DNA of 59,134 bases from AV69 sp036498205 (GCA_036498205.1 DASXIC010000132.1:1-59134); one strand, 5' to 3'. Positions 35,348 through 44,585 are shown, counted from the first letter of the stretch. The notes: generated by a model from the sequence alone, not told the origin. Translations and numbers: made by a program.

Positions 35348-36565
35348 ATGAAAATGCGGCTAGGCTACCTTTACTCGCGTTATCCAGTCCTCTCGCAGAC
35401 TTTTTGCGACGCGGAGATGCTCGAGCTCGAGCGTCGCGGACATGACATCGTCCTTGCATCGCTCTATCCTCCCAAAACGGACCTGCGCCATGAGTACCTG
35501 GCAAAACTCAGGAGCCCGATCCGGTATGCCCCCGATTCGCGAACGCTCGACAAACTGGCCCGATTGGCGAAAAAAAGCGGGCGATGGCCGACTGCGCTAA
35601 TTCACGAGCACGAGCGTAAATTTGGACCCGACTACAAAGCCGCTCTGCGCGCACGCAACGCTTTGTTCTTCGTAGAGCTTTTTGAGGCAGAACGCGTTCC
35701 TCATTTCCACGTTCACTTTGCCAATCGCGCCGCGCATACGGCCATGTTCGTCAAGGCAATCAGTAGCATTCCTTTCAGCATTACCGCCCACGGACAAGAT
35801 TTCATGAGCGATCTCGGCAGCAACGAATTGCTGCGCGAACTTTGCGCCACCGCCGAATTTGTCGGAGCAGAAACTAATTACAGCCGCGACCTGTTAGCGG
35901 AGCGATGCCCTGAATCGGCGGAGAAGATTTTTCGCGTCTATAACGGTCTCGATCTTTCCCGGTTCTCGCAGCCTCAAGGCAATCAATTCACTGTTGATGC
36001 AATCCGATTGCTTAGTGTTGGGCGTCTCGTCCCCTTCAAGGGTTTCGCCATGCTAATGGCGGCCTGCGCGGAACTGAAAAAACGCGGGTTCGATTTTCAA
36101 TGTCAGATCATCGGTGACGGACCCTTACGGCAAGACTTGGAAGAGGCGATAAGCCGTTGCGATCTCGGGGAAAAAATCCGCATCGCGGGCGAGCAGTCGG
36201 AGCAGCAGGTCTTGGAGGCGCTTCGCACCTGCGACGTTTTTGTTCTTGCCTCGGAAACCGACGAACGCGGCGCCAGCGATGTTTTTCCGACTGTAATCGC
36301 GGAGGCGATGGCAAGCGCAAAACCGGTTGTCTCTACGACGGTCGCCGGGATTCCGGAATTAGTTGCGCATCAGGAAACCGGGCTGCTGGTTCCTCCGAAA
36401 GATCCCATGGCATTCGCGGATGCGATAGAGCGGCTAGCGCGCGACGAAAAGCTGCGGCGCAAGCTCGGACGGGCGGGTCGGCAGCGGATTGAAAACAATT
36501 TTAGCATTCAAAAAACGATCGAACCGCTGCTGCACCGATTCGAGGAGGTTGCGCGTTCGGTTTGA
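35348..36565 (+). CDS. Glycosyltransferase, GT4 family
   Basis: A 405-residue GT-B fold enzyme that transfers a sugar from a nucleotide-sugar donor. N-terminal acceptor domain (MRLGYLYSRYPVLSQTFCDAEM, then ITAHGQDF), donor domain with LLSVGRLVPFKGF and the GT4 signature GASDVFPTVIAEAMASAKPVV with PELV(A)HQETGLLVPP. It is followed 31 bases later by a nucleotidyltransferase gene, suggesting a short polysaccharide or exopolysaccharide unit. Confidence 0.88.
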   Translation: MKMRLGYLYSRYPVLSQTFCDAEMLELERRGHDIVLASLYPPKTDLRHEYLAKLRSPIRYAPDSRTLDKLARLAKKSGRWPTALIHEHERKFGPDYKAALRARNALFFVELFEAERVPHFHVHFANRAAHTAMFVKAISSIPFSITAHGQDFMSDLGSNELLRELCATAEFVGAETNYSRDLLAERCPESAEKIFRVYNGLDLSRFSQPQGNQFTVDAIRLLSVGRLVPFKGFAMLMAACAELKKRGFDFQCQIIGDGPLRQDLEEAISRCDLGEKIRIAGEQSEQQVLEALRTCDVFVLASETDERGASDVFPTVIAEAMASAKPVVSTTVAGIPELVAHQETGLLVPPKDPMAFADAIERLARDEKLRRKLGRAGRQRIENNFSIQKTIEPLLHRFEEVARSV

Positions 36566-36596
36566 CCATGCGCTGAATTCTGTCAGGAATTGGCCG

Positions 36597-37478
36597 GTGA
36601 CGAAGAAAGCGATCGTACTTGCCGGTGGCGCTGGCACGCGCCTGTTTCCGCTGACGCAAATCGTCTGCAAACAATTGCTGCCGGTCTACGACAAACCGAT
36701 GATTTGTTATCCGCTCGCTACTCTCATGCTGGGTGGCTTGCGTGACATCCTGGTCATTTCCACGCCCAAAGACTTGCCGATGCTGCGTGATCTGCTCGGC
36801 GATGGCACCCGGCTTGGCATCAACCTTGTCTACGCCGAACAGCCCAGGCCGGAAGGGATTGCGCAGGCGTTTCTGATTGGGGCGAAGTTTGTCGGCGACG
36901 GCGGGGCGTCGCTTATTCTGGGCGATAATATTTTCTACGGGAAACTCGATTTCTTTCGCGAGGCGCTCACTCTAAAGCGCGGTGGATGCGTCTTCGGCTA
37001 TCAAGTACGTGACCCGCAGCGTTACGGGGTGGTCGAATTCGATCGATCGGGGAAAGCAATTAGTCTCGAGGAAAAGCCAAAGAATCCACGCAGCAACTTC
37101 GCAGTTCCGGGGCTTTACGTTTACGACGAACGAGTGGTTGAATTTTGTCGTGCTTTGGAACCCTCGGCCCGGGGAGAGATCGAAATTACCGATCTTAACC
37201 GCCGTTATCTCGATGATGGCGAACTCCAGGTAAGACTGCTGGGTCGTGGCATAGCGTGGCTCGATACTGGCACACCGACGAGTTTGCTTGAGGCAAGCAA
37301 CTACATCGCGACGATCGAGCATCGCCAGGGAATGAAGATCGCCTGCCTGGAAGAGATCGCTTTGCGAATGGGATTTATTGATTTGCGTCAATTGTCCTCG
37401 ATCATCGATCGATTGCCGAAAGGGGACTACCGCGAGTACCTTCAGCGGGTGGCCGAGGATGGGCCACTCGCGCACTAA
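36597..37478 (+). CDS. rfbA: Glucose-1-phosphate thymidylyltransferase
   Basis: A 293-residue nucleotidyltransferase that makes dTDP-glucose, the first step to dTDP-rhamnose. LAGGAGTRLFPLT (nucleotide loop), KQLLPVYDKPMICYPL, EQPRPEGIAQAFLIG and GDNIFYG are all typical, and the length matches RmlA. GTG at 36597 is chosen because it begins at the conserved strand; an in-frame extension to 36489 overlaps the glycosyltransferase. The other rml genes are not adjacent, so another sugar pathway is possible. Confidence 0.9.
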   Translation: MTKKAIVLAGGAGTRLFPLTQIVCKQLLPVYDKPMICYPLATLMLGGLRDILVISTPKDLPMLRDLLGDGTRLGINLVYAEQPRPEGIAQAFLIGAKFVGDGGASLILGDNIFYGKLDFFREALTLKRGGCVFGYQVRDPQRYGVVEFDRSGKAISLEEKPKNPRSNFAVPGLYVYDERVVEFCRALEPSARGEIEITDLNRRYLDDGELQVRLLGRGIAWLDTGTPTSLLEASNYIATIEHRQGMKIACLEEIALRMGFIDLRQLSSIIDRLPKGDYREYLQRVAEDGPLAH

Positions 37479-37487
37479 TCAGTGCGG

Positions 37488-38132
37488 TTACTCCCTTAGC
37501 AGATGATTGGTGTCGGCGAGAAGCCTTGTGATGGCGTCCGCTTCGGTGGCGTCGTAATAGCCGCGGATTTGGTTATGCCGATCCACCAGAATCATACGCG
37601 TGCTGTGTAACGGCGCGCCATTATCGCCACCGCGCTCCGCCGCCGCGAGTTTAAATCCATGCTGGGACAGATCGTAAATTTGCGATTTCGGTCCGGTTAG
37701 AAAATCCCAACGATCGGGTTGGGCCTGCAGTCGACTGGCGTATTCACGTAGCATCTGCGGGGTGTCCTTCTCCGGATCGACGCTAAAGGAGACGAAATGA
37801 ACGTCGGTTTTTTCAAGCGGTTTTTGCATTTCGCTCATTCGGGTGCTGATCATCGGACACGGTCCCGGGCAGGTCGTGTAGATAAAATCTGCAATCCAGA
37901 TTTTGCCGGCCAGGTTCTGACTGCCGAACGCCTGTCCATTTTGATTGATGAGCCGGAACGACGGAACCGATCCATAACTTGTGATTTCGCGATTGGCCAA
38001 CCGGCGCACCTGAACCTCTCGCATGAGGAAAAGCAAAGCAGCAGTGAGAATGGGAATGAGAATAAGCGTAAAATTCCAGGCGCGCGACTTGCGGAGCTGG
38101 ATGGAATTATTGGCGACGGCGCTCGGGTTCAT
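37488..38132 (-). CDS. sco1: SCO1/SenC copper chaperone for cytochrome oxidase
   Basis: A 214-residue membrane-anchored thioredoxin-fold protein that delivers copper to the CuA site of oxidase subunit II. N-terminal TM (WNFTLILIPILTAALLFLM), CxxxC in YTTCPGPCP (Cys88, Cys92) and the copper His in APLHSTRM (His176) are all present. The ATG at 38132 overlaps the stop of ctaB by 4 bases, so the start is firm. Last gene of the oxidase operon; it converges on rfbA with a 9-base gap. Confidence 0.92.
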   Translation of the reverse strand: MNPSAVANNSIQLRKSRAWNFTLILIPILTAALLFLMREVQVRRLANREITSYGSVPSFRLINQNGQAFGSQNLAGKIWIADFIYTTCPGPCPMISTRMSEMQKPLEKTDVHFVSFSVDPEKDTPQMLREYASRLQAQPDRWDFLTGPKSQIYDLSQHGFKLAAAERGGDNGAPLHSTRMILVDRHNQIRGYYDATEADAITRLLADTNHLLRE

Positions 38133-39037
38133 TCTTTCGTCAACAGTAACGCAGCCAGAAGAAGAGGCAGGTAAATTATTGAGGAGAGAAAGAGCAGACG
38201 CGCGTTTTGCAGGCTGCCGGTACGATGAAAACGCATCGCCACCGCCGTGAAGCATCCACCAAGAAATAGCTCAACGACCAAATAGATAGGACCGCTTAGC
38301 CTGATCGCTGCTGGAATTCCCGCGACGATCAAAAGCAGCATGCAAAATAGAACGGCCTGGCTCGCGCTGCGTGCGCCGCTTTCATCGTCCCGTGACAGCA
38401 TTTGGAATCCGGCGCGTTCGTAATCATGGCGATAAATCCAGGCGATGGCGAAGAAATGCGGCATCTGCCATGTGAATAATATCACAAATAAGCTCCAGGC
38501 CGCGAAATCCACCCTGCCTTGTGCGGCAGCCCAGCCGATCAAGGGTGGCAAGGCGCCGGGAATTGCTCCGATTAGTGTGTTGACGGTCGTCACGCGTTTT
38601 AGCGGCGTGTAAGCGAAGACGTAAATAACTACGGTGGCGGCGGCAAGAGACGCGGCCAGAAGATTAGTAGTCGCGAAAAGATAAATTACTCCTGCGAGAC
38701 TCAGCCCGCCGCCAGCGAGCAACGCGCTGGTCGGTAGCATTCGACCCGACGGCACCGGTCGTCCCGAGGTGCGTGACATCAGCGCATCGAGATCGCGTTC
38801 CCACCATTGATTCAAGGCGGATGCGCCGGCCGCAGCGAGTGCACTTCCGAAAAGGACATTGCACAAGCCGATCAGGTCAACCGTCCCCGGGGAACCAAGG
38901 TAAAAACCAACCCCGGTTGTGACGAGCACGAGGAAGGTCAGCCGCGCCTTTGTTAATTGCGAGAAATCCGAGAAGCGGCTCTCGGAAGGAACGGGTGTGA
39001 GGTCAGGGGCGCGATTACGGAAGGTGGCAGTTTTCAT
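38129..39037 (-). CDS. ctaB: Protoheme IX farnesyltransferase (heme O synthase)
   Basis: A 302-residue polytopic enzyme of the UbiA family that adds a farnesyl group to heme B. The Asp-rich motif NQWWERDLDALMSRT, TSGRPVPSGRM and YTPLKRVTTVNTLIGAIPGALPPLIGW are standard. It lies between ctaA and sco1 with 4-base overlaps at each end. Required for heme A of the aa3 oxidase. Confidence 0.94.
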   Translation of the reverse strand: MKTATFRNRAPDLTPVPSESRFSDFSQLTKARLTFLVLVTTGVGFYLGSPGTVDLIGLCNVLFGSALAAAGASALNQWWERDLDALMSRTSGRPVPSGRMLPTSALLAGGGLSLAGVIYLFATTNLLAASLAAATVVIYVFAYTPLKRVTTVNTLIGAIPGALPPLIGWAAAQGRVDFAAWSLFVILFTWQMPHFFAIAWIYRHDYERAGFQMLSRDDESGARSASQAVLFCMLLLIVAGIPAAIRLSGPIYLVVELFLGGCFTAVAMRFHRTGSLQNARLLFLSSIIYLPLLLAALLLTKE

Positions 39038-40077
39038 GCAACGACGGGATCCGCAGCCTCGTGGAAGTAAGACGGCAATCGCGGTTGTCGCCGCAATGAA
39101 AACGCACAGACCGCCACACCAAGACCAAACATGGTAGCACCAACAGCGACATGGGCGGTAGCAATGTCCGCCGCTTTATTGCTCCAGATAGTCCACGCCC
39201 CGAGCGCGAGTTGAGCAAATACGCCGATGAGCCATACCGTGGACAGCCGACGAAGGGGAGCGCTACGCACACGGCGCGACATTATAAAAAAAGAAATTAC
39301 ACCCGCAGTAACCATGACAGCGCCAAATCGATGGGCCATTTGCAGCCAGATTTGTCCAGCGGTTACTGCGGATAATCCGCGCGCATCTCGCGTTGAATTG
39401 ATCCTGGCGACCGCGTCAGTGCCTGTATCTGGAATCCATTGACCATAGGCCGTGGGAAAATCGGTGATTGAGAGATCGCGGTGCTGGTGCCGCATCATTG
39501 CTCCCAGTCCCAGCTGAAGATAGATCACGATCGTAGTAACGACCGCGATGCAGCGGAGTCCTCTGGCCAAGTCGCCCCTGAGACTGCCGCCATCGCGCCA
39601 CACCTGCGACCGGCTCAACGCGATCAACACGAGCAATCCGAAAAAAGCCTGGGCCAGACAGGCATGAAAGATCCCAATCTCGTCTTTCAGCAGCGTGACA
39701 CGAATACCGCCAAGAATACCCTGCAAAATTACCGCCCCAACTGCGGCAAGGCCGAGCATTCGCACCCACCGGCGAGACTCGGCCCGCCAAATCCAGGCGG
39801 CAAGAATCAGTGTTAGTAATCCAACCGTCGAGGCAATCAGGCGATGGGTGTGTTCGAAAAGAATTCCGCCGACCCATTTCGAGGCCGGAAAGAGAAACAT
39901 GTTGTAACCGAATGTGGTAGGCCAATCCGGGACCGCGAGCCCGGCATTCTTGCTCGTGACCATGCCGCCGCTGCAAATCAACAGCAGGGTGGCAGCTGTG
40001 GTGACCCAGGCGAAACGGTTGAGCCAGGGACTCGCCGATGGTTTTCGCACGCCCACCGCAGCAGCGGTGACGGGCAA
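39034..40077 (-). CDS. ctaA: Heme A synthase (COX15/CtaA)
   Basis: A membrane enzyme of about 347 residues that oxidises heme O to heme A. Eight TM helices and the four heme histidines are seen in FEHTHRLIAS, GIFHACLAQ, MAHRFGAV and ATAHVAVGA. The frame extends upstream to 40188 inside coxB as an Arg-rich shadow of its Pro-rich tail; I prefer TTG at 40077, just after the coxB stop, though a GTG near 40056 or 40050 is possible. Its presence shows the oxidase uses heme A. Confidence 0.88.
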   Translation of the reverse strand: MPVTAAAVGVRKPSASPWLNRFAWVTTAATLLLICSGGMVTSKNAGLAVPDWPTTFGYNMFLFPASKWVGGILFEHTHRLIASTVGLLTLILAAWIWRAESRRWVRMLGLAAVGAVILQGILGGIRVTLLKDEIGIFHACLAQAFFGLLVLIALSRSQVWRDGGSLRGDLARGLRCIAVVTTIVIYLQLGLGAMMRHQHRDLSITDFPTAYGQWIPDTGTDAVARINSTRDARGLSAVTAGQIWLQMAHRFGAVMVTAGVISFFIMSRRVRSAPLRRLSTVWLIGVFAQLALGAWTIWSNKAADIATAHVAVGATMFGLGVAVCAFSLRRQPRLPSYFHEAADPVVA

Positions 40078-40078
40078 T

Positions 40079-40981
40079 TTATTGTCCGCCGCTTGTTTCA
40101 GGCTTGCCCGGCGGGCCACCTTTCTTCTCGAGGTCGGGAACGCCCGGGGGCGGGACCGTTCCAGGAGTCGGTCCCGGTGGCGGTTCACCAGGTGGCCGCT
40201 GCGTTGGCGGAGGCGCTTGCTGCTGCCCCGCGAGCTCGGCGCGCTCTTTCAGCCATGCCTGATAATCCTCCGGCGTATCCACCACCAGCGTTCCTTTCAT
40301 CCCGTAATGACCAAGTCCGCACAGCTGCCCGCAGATTACTTCGTAGGTTCCCGCTTTAATCGGCTTGAACCACATCGGAATGATCGAGCCCGGAATAGCG
40401 TCCTGGGCGATACGCATATTCACCAGCGCGAAATTGTGAATTACATCTTTTGACGAAAGTTCGATGATGACCGGCCGATTTATTGGCACATGTAACTCCC
40501 CCAAAACAACGATATCGTCTTTGCTCGCCGGATCATTCGGGTCCAGCCCCAGCGGATTGGAATTCGTCACCAGGTCCGGGTTGCGCTTGCCAAACGTACC
40601 ATCGGGGCCGGGCAGATGAAAATTCCAGTTAAATTGCTGGCCGATGGCGTGGACTAGGATCGCGTCTCGCGTGTCGGGAAATTGATTGACCCGCTTTGCC
40701 CACAAGGGAACGGCAAAGCCGACAAGCAAGACCGCTTCAATCAGAACGACGGCGAATTCGAGGTGGGTGGAAATCCCGCTCGTTACTCCTTCATGACTGG
40801 CGACCGGGTTGCGCCCACGCCGAAACCGGAAAAGCACATAGATAAAAAAAGCCGACCAACCCACAAAGAGCGCGGCCATGAACCAGTGGCAGAACTCCAA
40901 GATGTGATCGATCTGGTAGCCATGCTCGGAGGCATTCGGCGGCTGACCGAGGAGCTCGTTGATGAGCGCCAGGCTACGCAT
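40079..40981 (-). CDS. coxB: Cytochrome c oxidase subunit II
   Basis: A 300-residue subunit with two TM helices and a periplasmic cupredoxin domain holding CuA, the electron entry site. CuA ligands are complete: His182 (IHNF), Cys217, Cys221, His225 and Met228 (CGQLCGLGHYGM). After the cupredoxin domain there is a Pro/Gly-rich tail of about 60 residues; no fused cytochrome c domain, so it is aa3- and not caa3-like. It lies far downstream of coxA, unlike the usual coxB-coxA order. Confidence 0.94.
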   Translation of the reverse strand: MRSLALINELLGQPPNASEHGYQIDHILEFCHWFMAALFVGWSAFFIYVLFRFRRGRNPVASHEGVTSGISTHLEFAVVLIEAVLLVGFAVPLWAKRVNQFPDTRDAILVHAIGQQFNWNFHLPGPDGTFGKRNPDLVTNSNPLGLDPNDPASKDDIVVLGELHVPINRPVIIELSSKDVIHNFALVNMRIAQDAIPGSIIPMWFKPIKAGTYEVICGQLCGLGHYGMKGTLVVDTPEDYQAWLKERAELAGQQQAPPPTQRPPGEPPPGPTPGTVPPPGVPDLEKKGGPPGKPETSGGQ

Positions 40982-41249
40982 ATTTTGACAAATCCTCTTC
41001 CGCCAACTGCTGGTGAGGCTCGATTGGCATCCGACTCTGACGCCAGAGATGCAAACTGAAAGCCCCGACCCCTCCCAATACCGACATGACGATGAACATC
41101 AGCACCCAGATCGCGATCGCCATGTGCTGGACGTTGGAGGGCGTGCCGCCGGTTACGCCCCGATAATCGCCAAAGCAGGCAGAGCAGGCCAGGATCTGTG
41201 ATATCGGCACAAGGCCGAATGCAGTCGAGAACAAGAGTGTCTTTTTCAT
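40974..41249 (-). CDS. Small membrane protein in the oxidase operon
   Basis: A 91-residue protein from the ATG at 41249: signal or first TM (LLFSTAFGLVPISQILA), a Cys pair in CSACFGDY, then one more TM helix (AIAIWVLMFIVMSVLGGVGAF) and a polar tail. It overlaps the next gene coxB by 8 bases. No family is recognised; its position suggests an assembly or accessory role. The CxxC could bind metal or a thiol partner. Confidence 0.7.
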   Translation of the reverse strand: MKKTLLFSTAFGLVPISQILACSACFGDYRGVTGGTPSNVQHMAIAIWVLMFIVMSVLGGVGAFSLHLWRQSRMPIEPHQQLAEEDLSKYA

Positions 41250-41455
41250 GTGATTAAGCGAAGCCGCTTCATTTTGCGATAAAACCAAACGCCGTAGACC
41301 ACGAATGCAATGGCGACGACGAACGATACTATCGCTCCCGTTCGGTAAACCGGCTCACCGACGGTCAGGTCGATCCACACGCACCACACTCCAGTGCCAA
41401 GCGCAAGCAGGGTCGAGAAAATGATAAAAACAATGTGAAAACCTTTGAGCGACAT
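41246..41455 (-). CDS. Small two-TM protein in the oxidase operon
   Basis: A 69-residue protein from the ATG at 41455, overlapping the preceding gene by 1 base and the following by 4. Two TM helices (about 5-25 and 36-56) and a basic C-terminus (YRKMKRLRLIT). No known family. Tight overlap on both sides shows it is a real member of the operon. Confidence 0.7.
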   Translation of the reverse strand: MSLKGFHIVFIIFSTLLALGTGVWCVWIDLTVGEPVYRTGAIVSFVVAIAFVVYGVWFYRKMKRLRLIT

Positions 41456-41808
41456 CAGCGAACGATTGGGTTGTACCAGGCAAGATATATCAGCCAAAAA
41501 AGGCCGAGGACAAAGAAGCCGGTGAAAATCAGGATACGATAAATCAACCGTTTTTCGGCCGAAAGGTGCATGAAAATCGCCGCGACCAGTCCCGCCTTAA
41601 AGGTGGCGACGAGCATTGCCACCGCGACATTCGCCTTCATCGTGCCAAAGTTCACATAAGAAAGCGCAACAGTGATGGCGGTGAACGTAAGGAGGGTCAC
41701 CCCGACCATGATGTACTTGCGCACGTGCGCGGCGACGTGCTCCGCAGTGTGATCATCGGGCGGGGCGACGGCGGCCTCCTGCGAGTGCGGCTGAGTCGAT
41801 TCGTTCAT
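41455..41808 (-). CDS. Cytochrome c oxidase subunit IV-family protein
   Basis: A 117-residue protein with a polar N-terminal stretch of about 30 residues and three TM helices. The pattern VAMLVATFKAGLVAAIFMHL, with the K-A-x-x-x-x-x-F-M-H-L core, is typical of the prokaryotic subunit IV (CoxD/CtaF) family. It stabilises the oxidase complex. It sits between coxC (3-base gap) and a small TM gene. Confidence 0.88.
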   Translation of the reverse strand: MNESTQPHSQEAAVAPPDDHTAEHVAAHVRKYIMVGVTLLTFTAITVALSYVNFGTMKANVAVAMLVATFKAGLVAAIFMHLSAEKRLIYRILIFTGFFVLGLFWLIYLAWYNPIVR

Positions 41809-41811
41809 CGG

Positions 41812-42687
41812 TTACAACAAATAAAACAGCGGAAAGACAAAAATCCAAACGAGGTCGACGAAGTGCCAAAATAAGCCCGCCACTTCGACGCGATTGGCCA
41901 GATGCTCGGGATTGCGCTTGTACATGTTCGCCCCGACCGGCAGCCAAAAATAAATAAAGACCAGCACGCCAGCGAGCACATGCAGTCCGTGCAAACCGGT
42001 AATGGTGAAGTAGCTCGCGAAATAGGGACTGTGCTTCGGAATGAACATATTGGCGTACTTCACATCCGCCTTTTCGACCGTCCCGATTTTATCCGTTGGG
42101 GGAACGTAGAAAAAATGAGGCCGATCGTTGACTGAATTGGCCGGATCCGCGTTTACCGGATCGAGCGCGATTTCATATTCTTTAACATTCGGATCGCTGA
42201 GGGCTTCTTTATTATGAAGGTGGCCCGTAATCTCCTTCCGGGGTGGAAGGCCCTTCGCGAGCAGGTGTTTGTTTCCGAGATACGGCTCATATTTCTCCAG
42301 CGCGTCATCCTTAATGAACGCACCAAAGTGCTCGAACTTCTGCGGCCACTCGTAAGCGAGTTTCACAACGAGGAAGATCACGCCGCAAAGAATCGTGATA
42401 CCCATGTAAATCTTGTATCTCGCGAATTGGCGCATCTTCAACGCCGCCCATGCCAGGACAACGGTGACGGAAGATGCAATGAGAATCGCCGTGTTCATCG
42501 TGCCGACGGGAACGTTGAGTAATCCGTGCGGCCAATCGCCGGGGGCAGCGTCGAGACGGAGGAAAACGTATGCAGAAAATAATCCGCCAAAGAGCATCAC
42601 CTCCGAGGCCAGGAATAACCAGATACCAATTTTGGCGTTCCAAAGGCCGGTATCGCGCCGGGCAATTACAGTGTAAGGAATTTCCAT
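41812..42687 (-). CDS. coxC: Cytochrome c oxidase subunit III
   Basis: A 291-residue membrane subunit. N-terminal helices with GIWLFLASEVMLFGGLFSAY and the C-terminal TGLHGLHVLAGV and FWHFVDLVWIFVFPLFYL are typical. Between them, residues about 125-215 form a soluble insertion of roughly 85 residues (rich in Lys, Asp, Pro) that standard bacterial subunit III lacks. The two usual N-terminal helices of seven-helix forms are absent, as in many bacterial CoxC. 14 bases after coxA. Confidence 0.93.
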   Translation of the reverse strand: MEIPYTVIARRDTGLWNAKIGIWLFLASEVMLFGGLFSAYVFLRLDAAPGDWPHGLLNVPVGTMNTAILIASSVTVVLAWAALKMRQFARYKIYMGITILCGVIFLVVKLAYEWPQKFEHFGAFIKDDALEKYEPYLGNKHLLAKGLPPRKEITGHLHNKEALSDPNVKEYEIALDPVNADPANSVNDRPHFFYVPPTDKIGTVEKADVKYANMFIPKHSPYFASYFTITGLHGLHVLAGVLVFIYFWLPVGANMYKRNPEHLANRVEVAGLFWHFVDLVWIFVFPLFYLL

Positions 42688-42701
42688 TTTTCGGGTGAGA
42701 G

Positions 42702-44585
42702 CTAGGCAATCACCACCGGATCTGGCGTAGGGCGCGCTGTTTTCCGCTCGCTCGCTTCGATCGGTTCGTTTTGCATGGTGAAATCCTTACCGCGGCGGGG
42801 AAGGCTGTACTCGTAAGGGCCGCGATACGCGACCGGCGCCTTAATGAAGTTGCCGTGCCCGGGAGGCGATGGCGCTGTCCATTCCAACGTGGTCGCTTCC
42901 CACGGATTGTCGTTCGCAACCCTTTTCCCCCACAAAATGCTGTAGAAAAAATTAATGATGAACGGAATCTGAGCCAGGCCCATGCACCAGGCCGCAATCG
43001 AAATGGGCGTGTTCCATTGAAAACCAGTCAGCCCCCAAACGTGCTCATTCGCGATGTTCCAGCCTTGACCGCCATCGTACCAGCGACGGTGCATTCCGAG
43101 CATTCCCTGCAAAAACATGGGCAGAAAAATAACGTTCATGCAGATCAGCGACGGCCAAAAATGGACTTTGCCCCAAAACATATTCATCGTTCGCCCAGTC
43201 GCTTTTGGGAACCAGTAATAGATGCCGGCGAACAGCGCGAAAATCGTGCCAGGCGCCACAATGTAGTGAAAATGCGCGATGACATAATAGGTGTCGTGCA
43301 GGAAGAGGTCGGCCGAATTAAACGCGAGCGGAATTCCGGTCAAACCACCAATGCCGAACATTGGCAAGAAGGCCGTCGCGAACAGCATTGGGACGGTAAA
43401 ACGAATCGATGCGCCCCACAGTGAAATGAAAAATGCGCTCAGAATGATCACCGACGGAATCGAAATAATGAGTGTGGTCGTTTGAAAAAACGCACTGACG
43501 GTGGTGCCCATTCCGGTGAGCCACATGTGATGGGCCCAGACGATGAAGGAGAGAAATCCGAGCACGAGCGCTGCGAAGACGAGCGATTTGTAACCCCAAA
43601 GCGGCTTACGCGAATTATTGGCAATGACTTCCGCCACAATCCCCATTCCAGGCAAAATCAAAACGTACACTTCCGGATGGCCGAGAAACCAAAACAGATG
43701 CTGCCACAAGAGCGGGCTGCCTCCTCCGCTGATATGCAGTGGCGAGCCGTTCACTACCAGCCCGGCCGGCATGAAGAAGCTGGTGGCGGCTACCCTGTCC
43801 ATCAGTTGCATGATCACTGCCGCCTCGAGCGGCGGGAATGCCAGCAGAAGAAGAAAAGCGGTGACAAATTGTGCCCAAACGAAGAAGGGCAGTCGCATCC
43901 AGGTCAGACCCGGTGCGCGCAATTGAATGATGGTGGTAATGAAATTAACAGCCCCGAGCAGGGAAGAGGTAATCAGAAAAATAAATCCGATGAGCCAGAG
44001 TGTCTGCCCGTTCAAGACGGGATGATAACCGGGTCCTTGCTCGGAAATAACAGCCAGCGGCGTGTAGGAGGTCCAGCCCCCTTTGGCAGCGCCGCCCGGA
44101 ACGAAAAAGCTGACGAGCATGATTACGCCACCAACAAAAAAAGCCCAGAAACTGGCCGCGTTAATCTTCGGAAACGTCATGTCGGGCGCTCCGATTTGGA
44201 GCGGGACAACGAAGTTTCCAAAGGCCGCGAAAGCGACCGGCACGATTCCGAGAAAGATCATGATCGTGCCGTGCATGGCGCCGAGAGAGTTGTAAAACTC
44301 TGGTGTCATCTTTCCGTCCGGCATCGAGCCCGGTCCGAAAAATTTGCCGAGCGCATTTCCGATCACGGGCAGGGCCTGACCCGGATAGGCCAGCTGCCAG
44401 CGCATCAGCATCATTAAACTGAACCCGAAGAACAAGAACACCAGGCCGGTAACGCCGTACTGAATGCCGATCACTTTGTGATCGCTGGAAAAGATCCATC
44501 TCCGAACGAATCCGAGTTCGTGGTGTTCGTGCTCGTGATGGGGATCGTGCGCTGCGTGAGGATCGAGGTGAGTAATGGCGTCCAT
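42702..44585 (-). CDS. coxA: Cytochrome c oxidase subunit I (aa3-type)
   Basis: A 627-residue catalytic subunit reducing O2 to water. Ligands: His105 and His440 (low-spin heme), His438 (heme a3), His303 with cross-linked Tyr307 (GHPEVY), His352 and His353 (CuB). Glu305 of the D-channel is present (A1-type mark). The K-channel differs: against Paracoccus K354, T351 and S291 the sequence has Ile381, Ser378 and Ala318. N-terminal His-rich stretch (HAAHDPHHEHEHHE). First gene of an operon reading coxA-coxC-coxD-two small genes-coxB-ctaA-ctaB-sco1. Confidence 0.96.
   Translation of the reverse strand: MDAITHLDPHAAHDPHHEHEHHELGFVRRWIFSSDHKVIGIQYGVTGLVFLFFGFSLMMLMRWQLAYPGQALPVIGNALGKFFGPGSMPDGKMTPEFYNSLGAMHGTIMIFLGIVPVAFAAFGNFVVPLQIGAPDMTFPKINAASFWAFFVGGVIMLVSFFVPGGAAKGGWTSYTPLAVISEQGPGYHPVLNGQTLWLIGFIFLITSSLLGAVNFITTIIQLRAPGLTWMRLPFFVWAQFVTAFLLLLAFPPLEAAVIMQLMDRVAATSFFMPAGLVVNGSPLHISGGGSPLLWQHLFWFLGHPEVYVLILPGMGIVAEVIANNSRKPLWGYKSLVFAALVLGFLSFIVWAHHMWLTGMGTTVSAFFQTTTLIISIPSVIILSAFFISLWGASIRFTVPMLFATAFLPMFGIGGLTGIPLAFNSADLFLHDTYYVIAHFHYIVAPGTIFALFAGIYYWFPKATGRTMNMFWGKVHFWPSLICMNVIFLPMFLQGMLGMHRRWYDGGQGWNIANEHVWGLTGFQWNTPISIAAWCMGLAQIPFIINFFYSILWGKRVANDNPWEATTLEWTAPSPPGHGNFIKAPVAYRGPYEYSLPRRGKDFTMQNEPIEASERKTARPTPDPVVIA

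Noticed and set aside
43482..44417. 311-codon open frame on the plus strand inside coxA
   Set aside because: It is the antisense shadow of a strongly conserved coxA and shows a His/Arg/Lys-rich composition with no domain or ribosome site.
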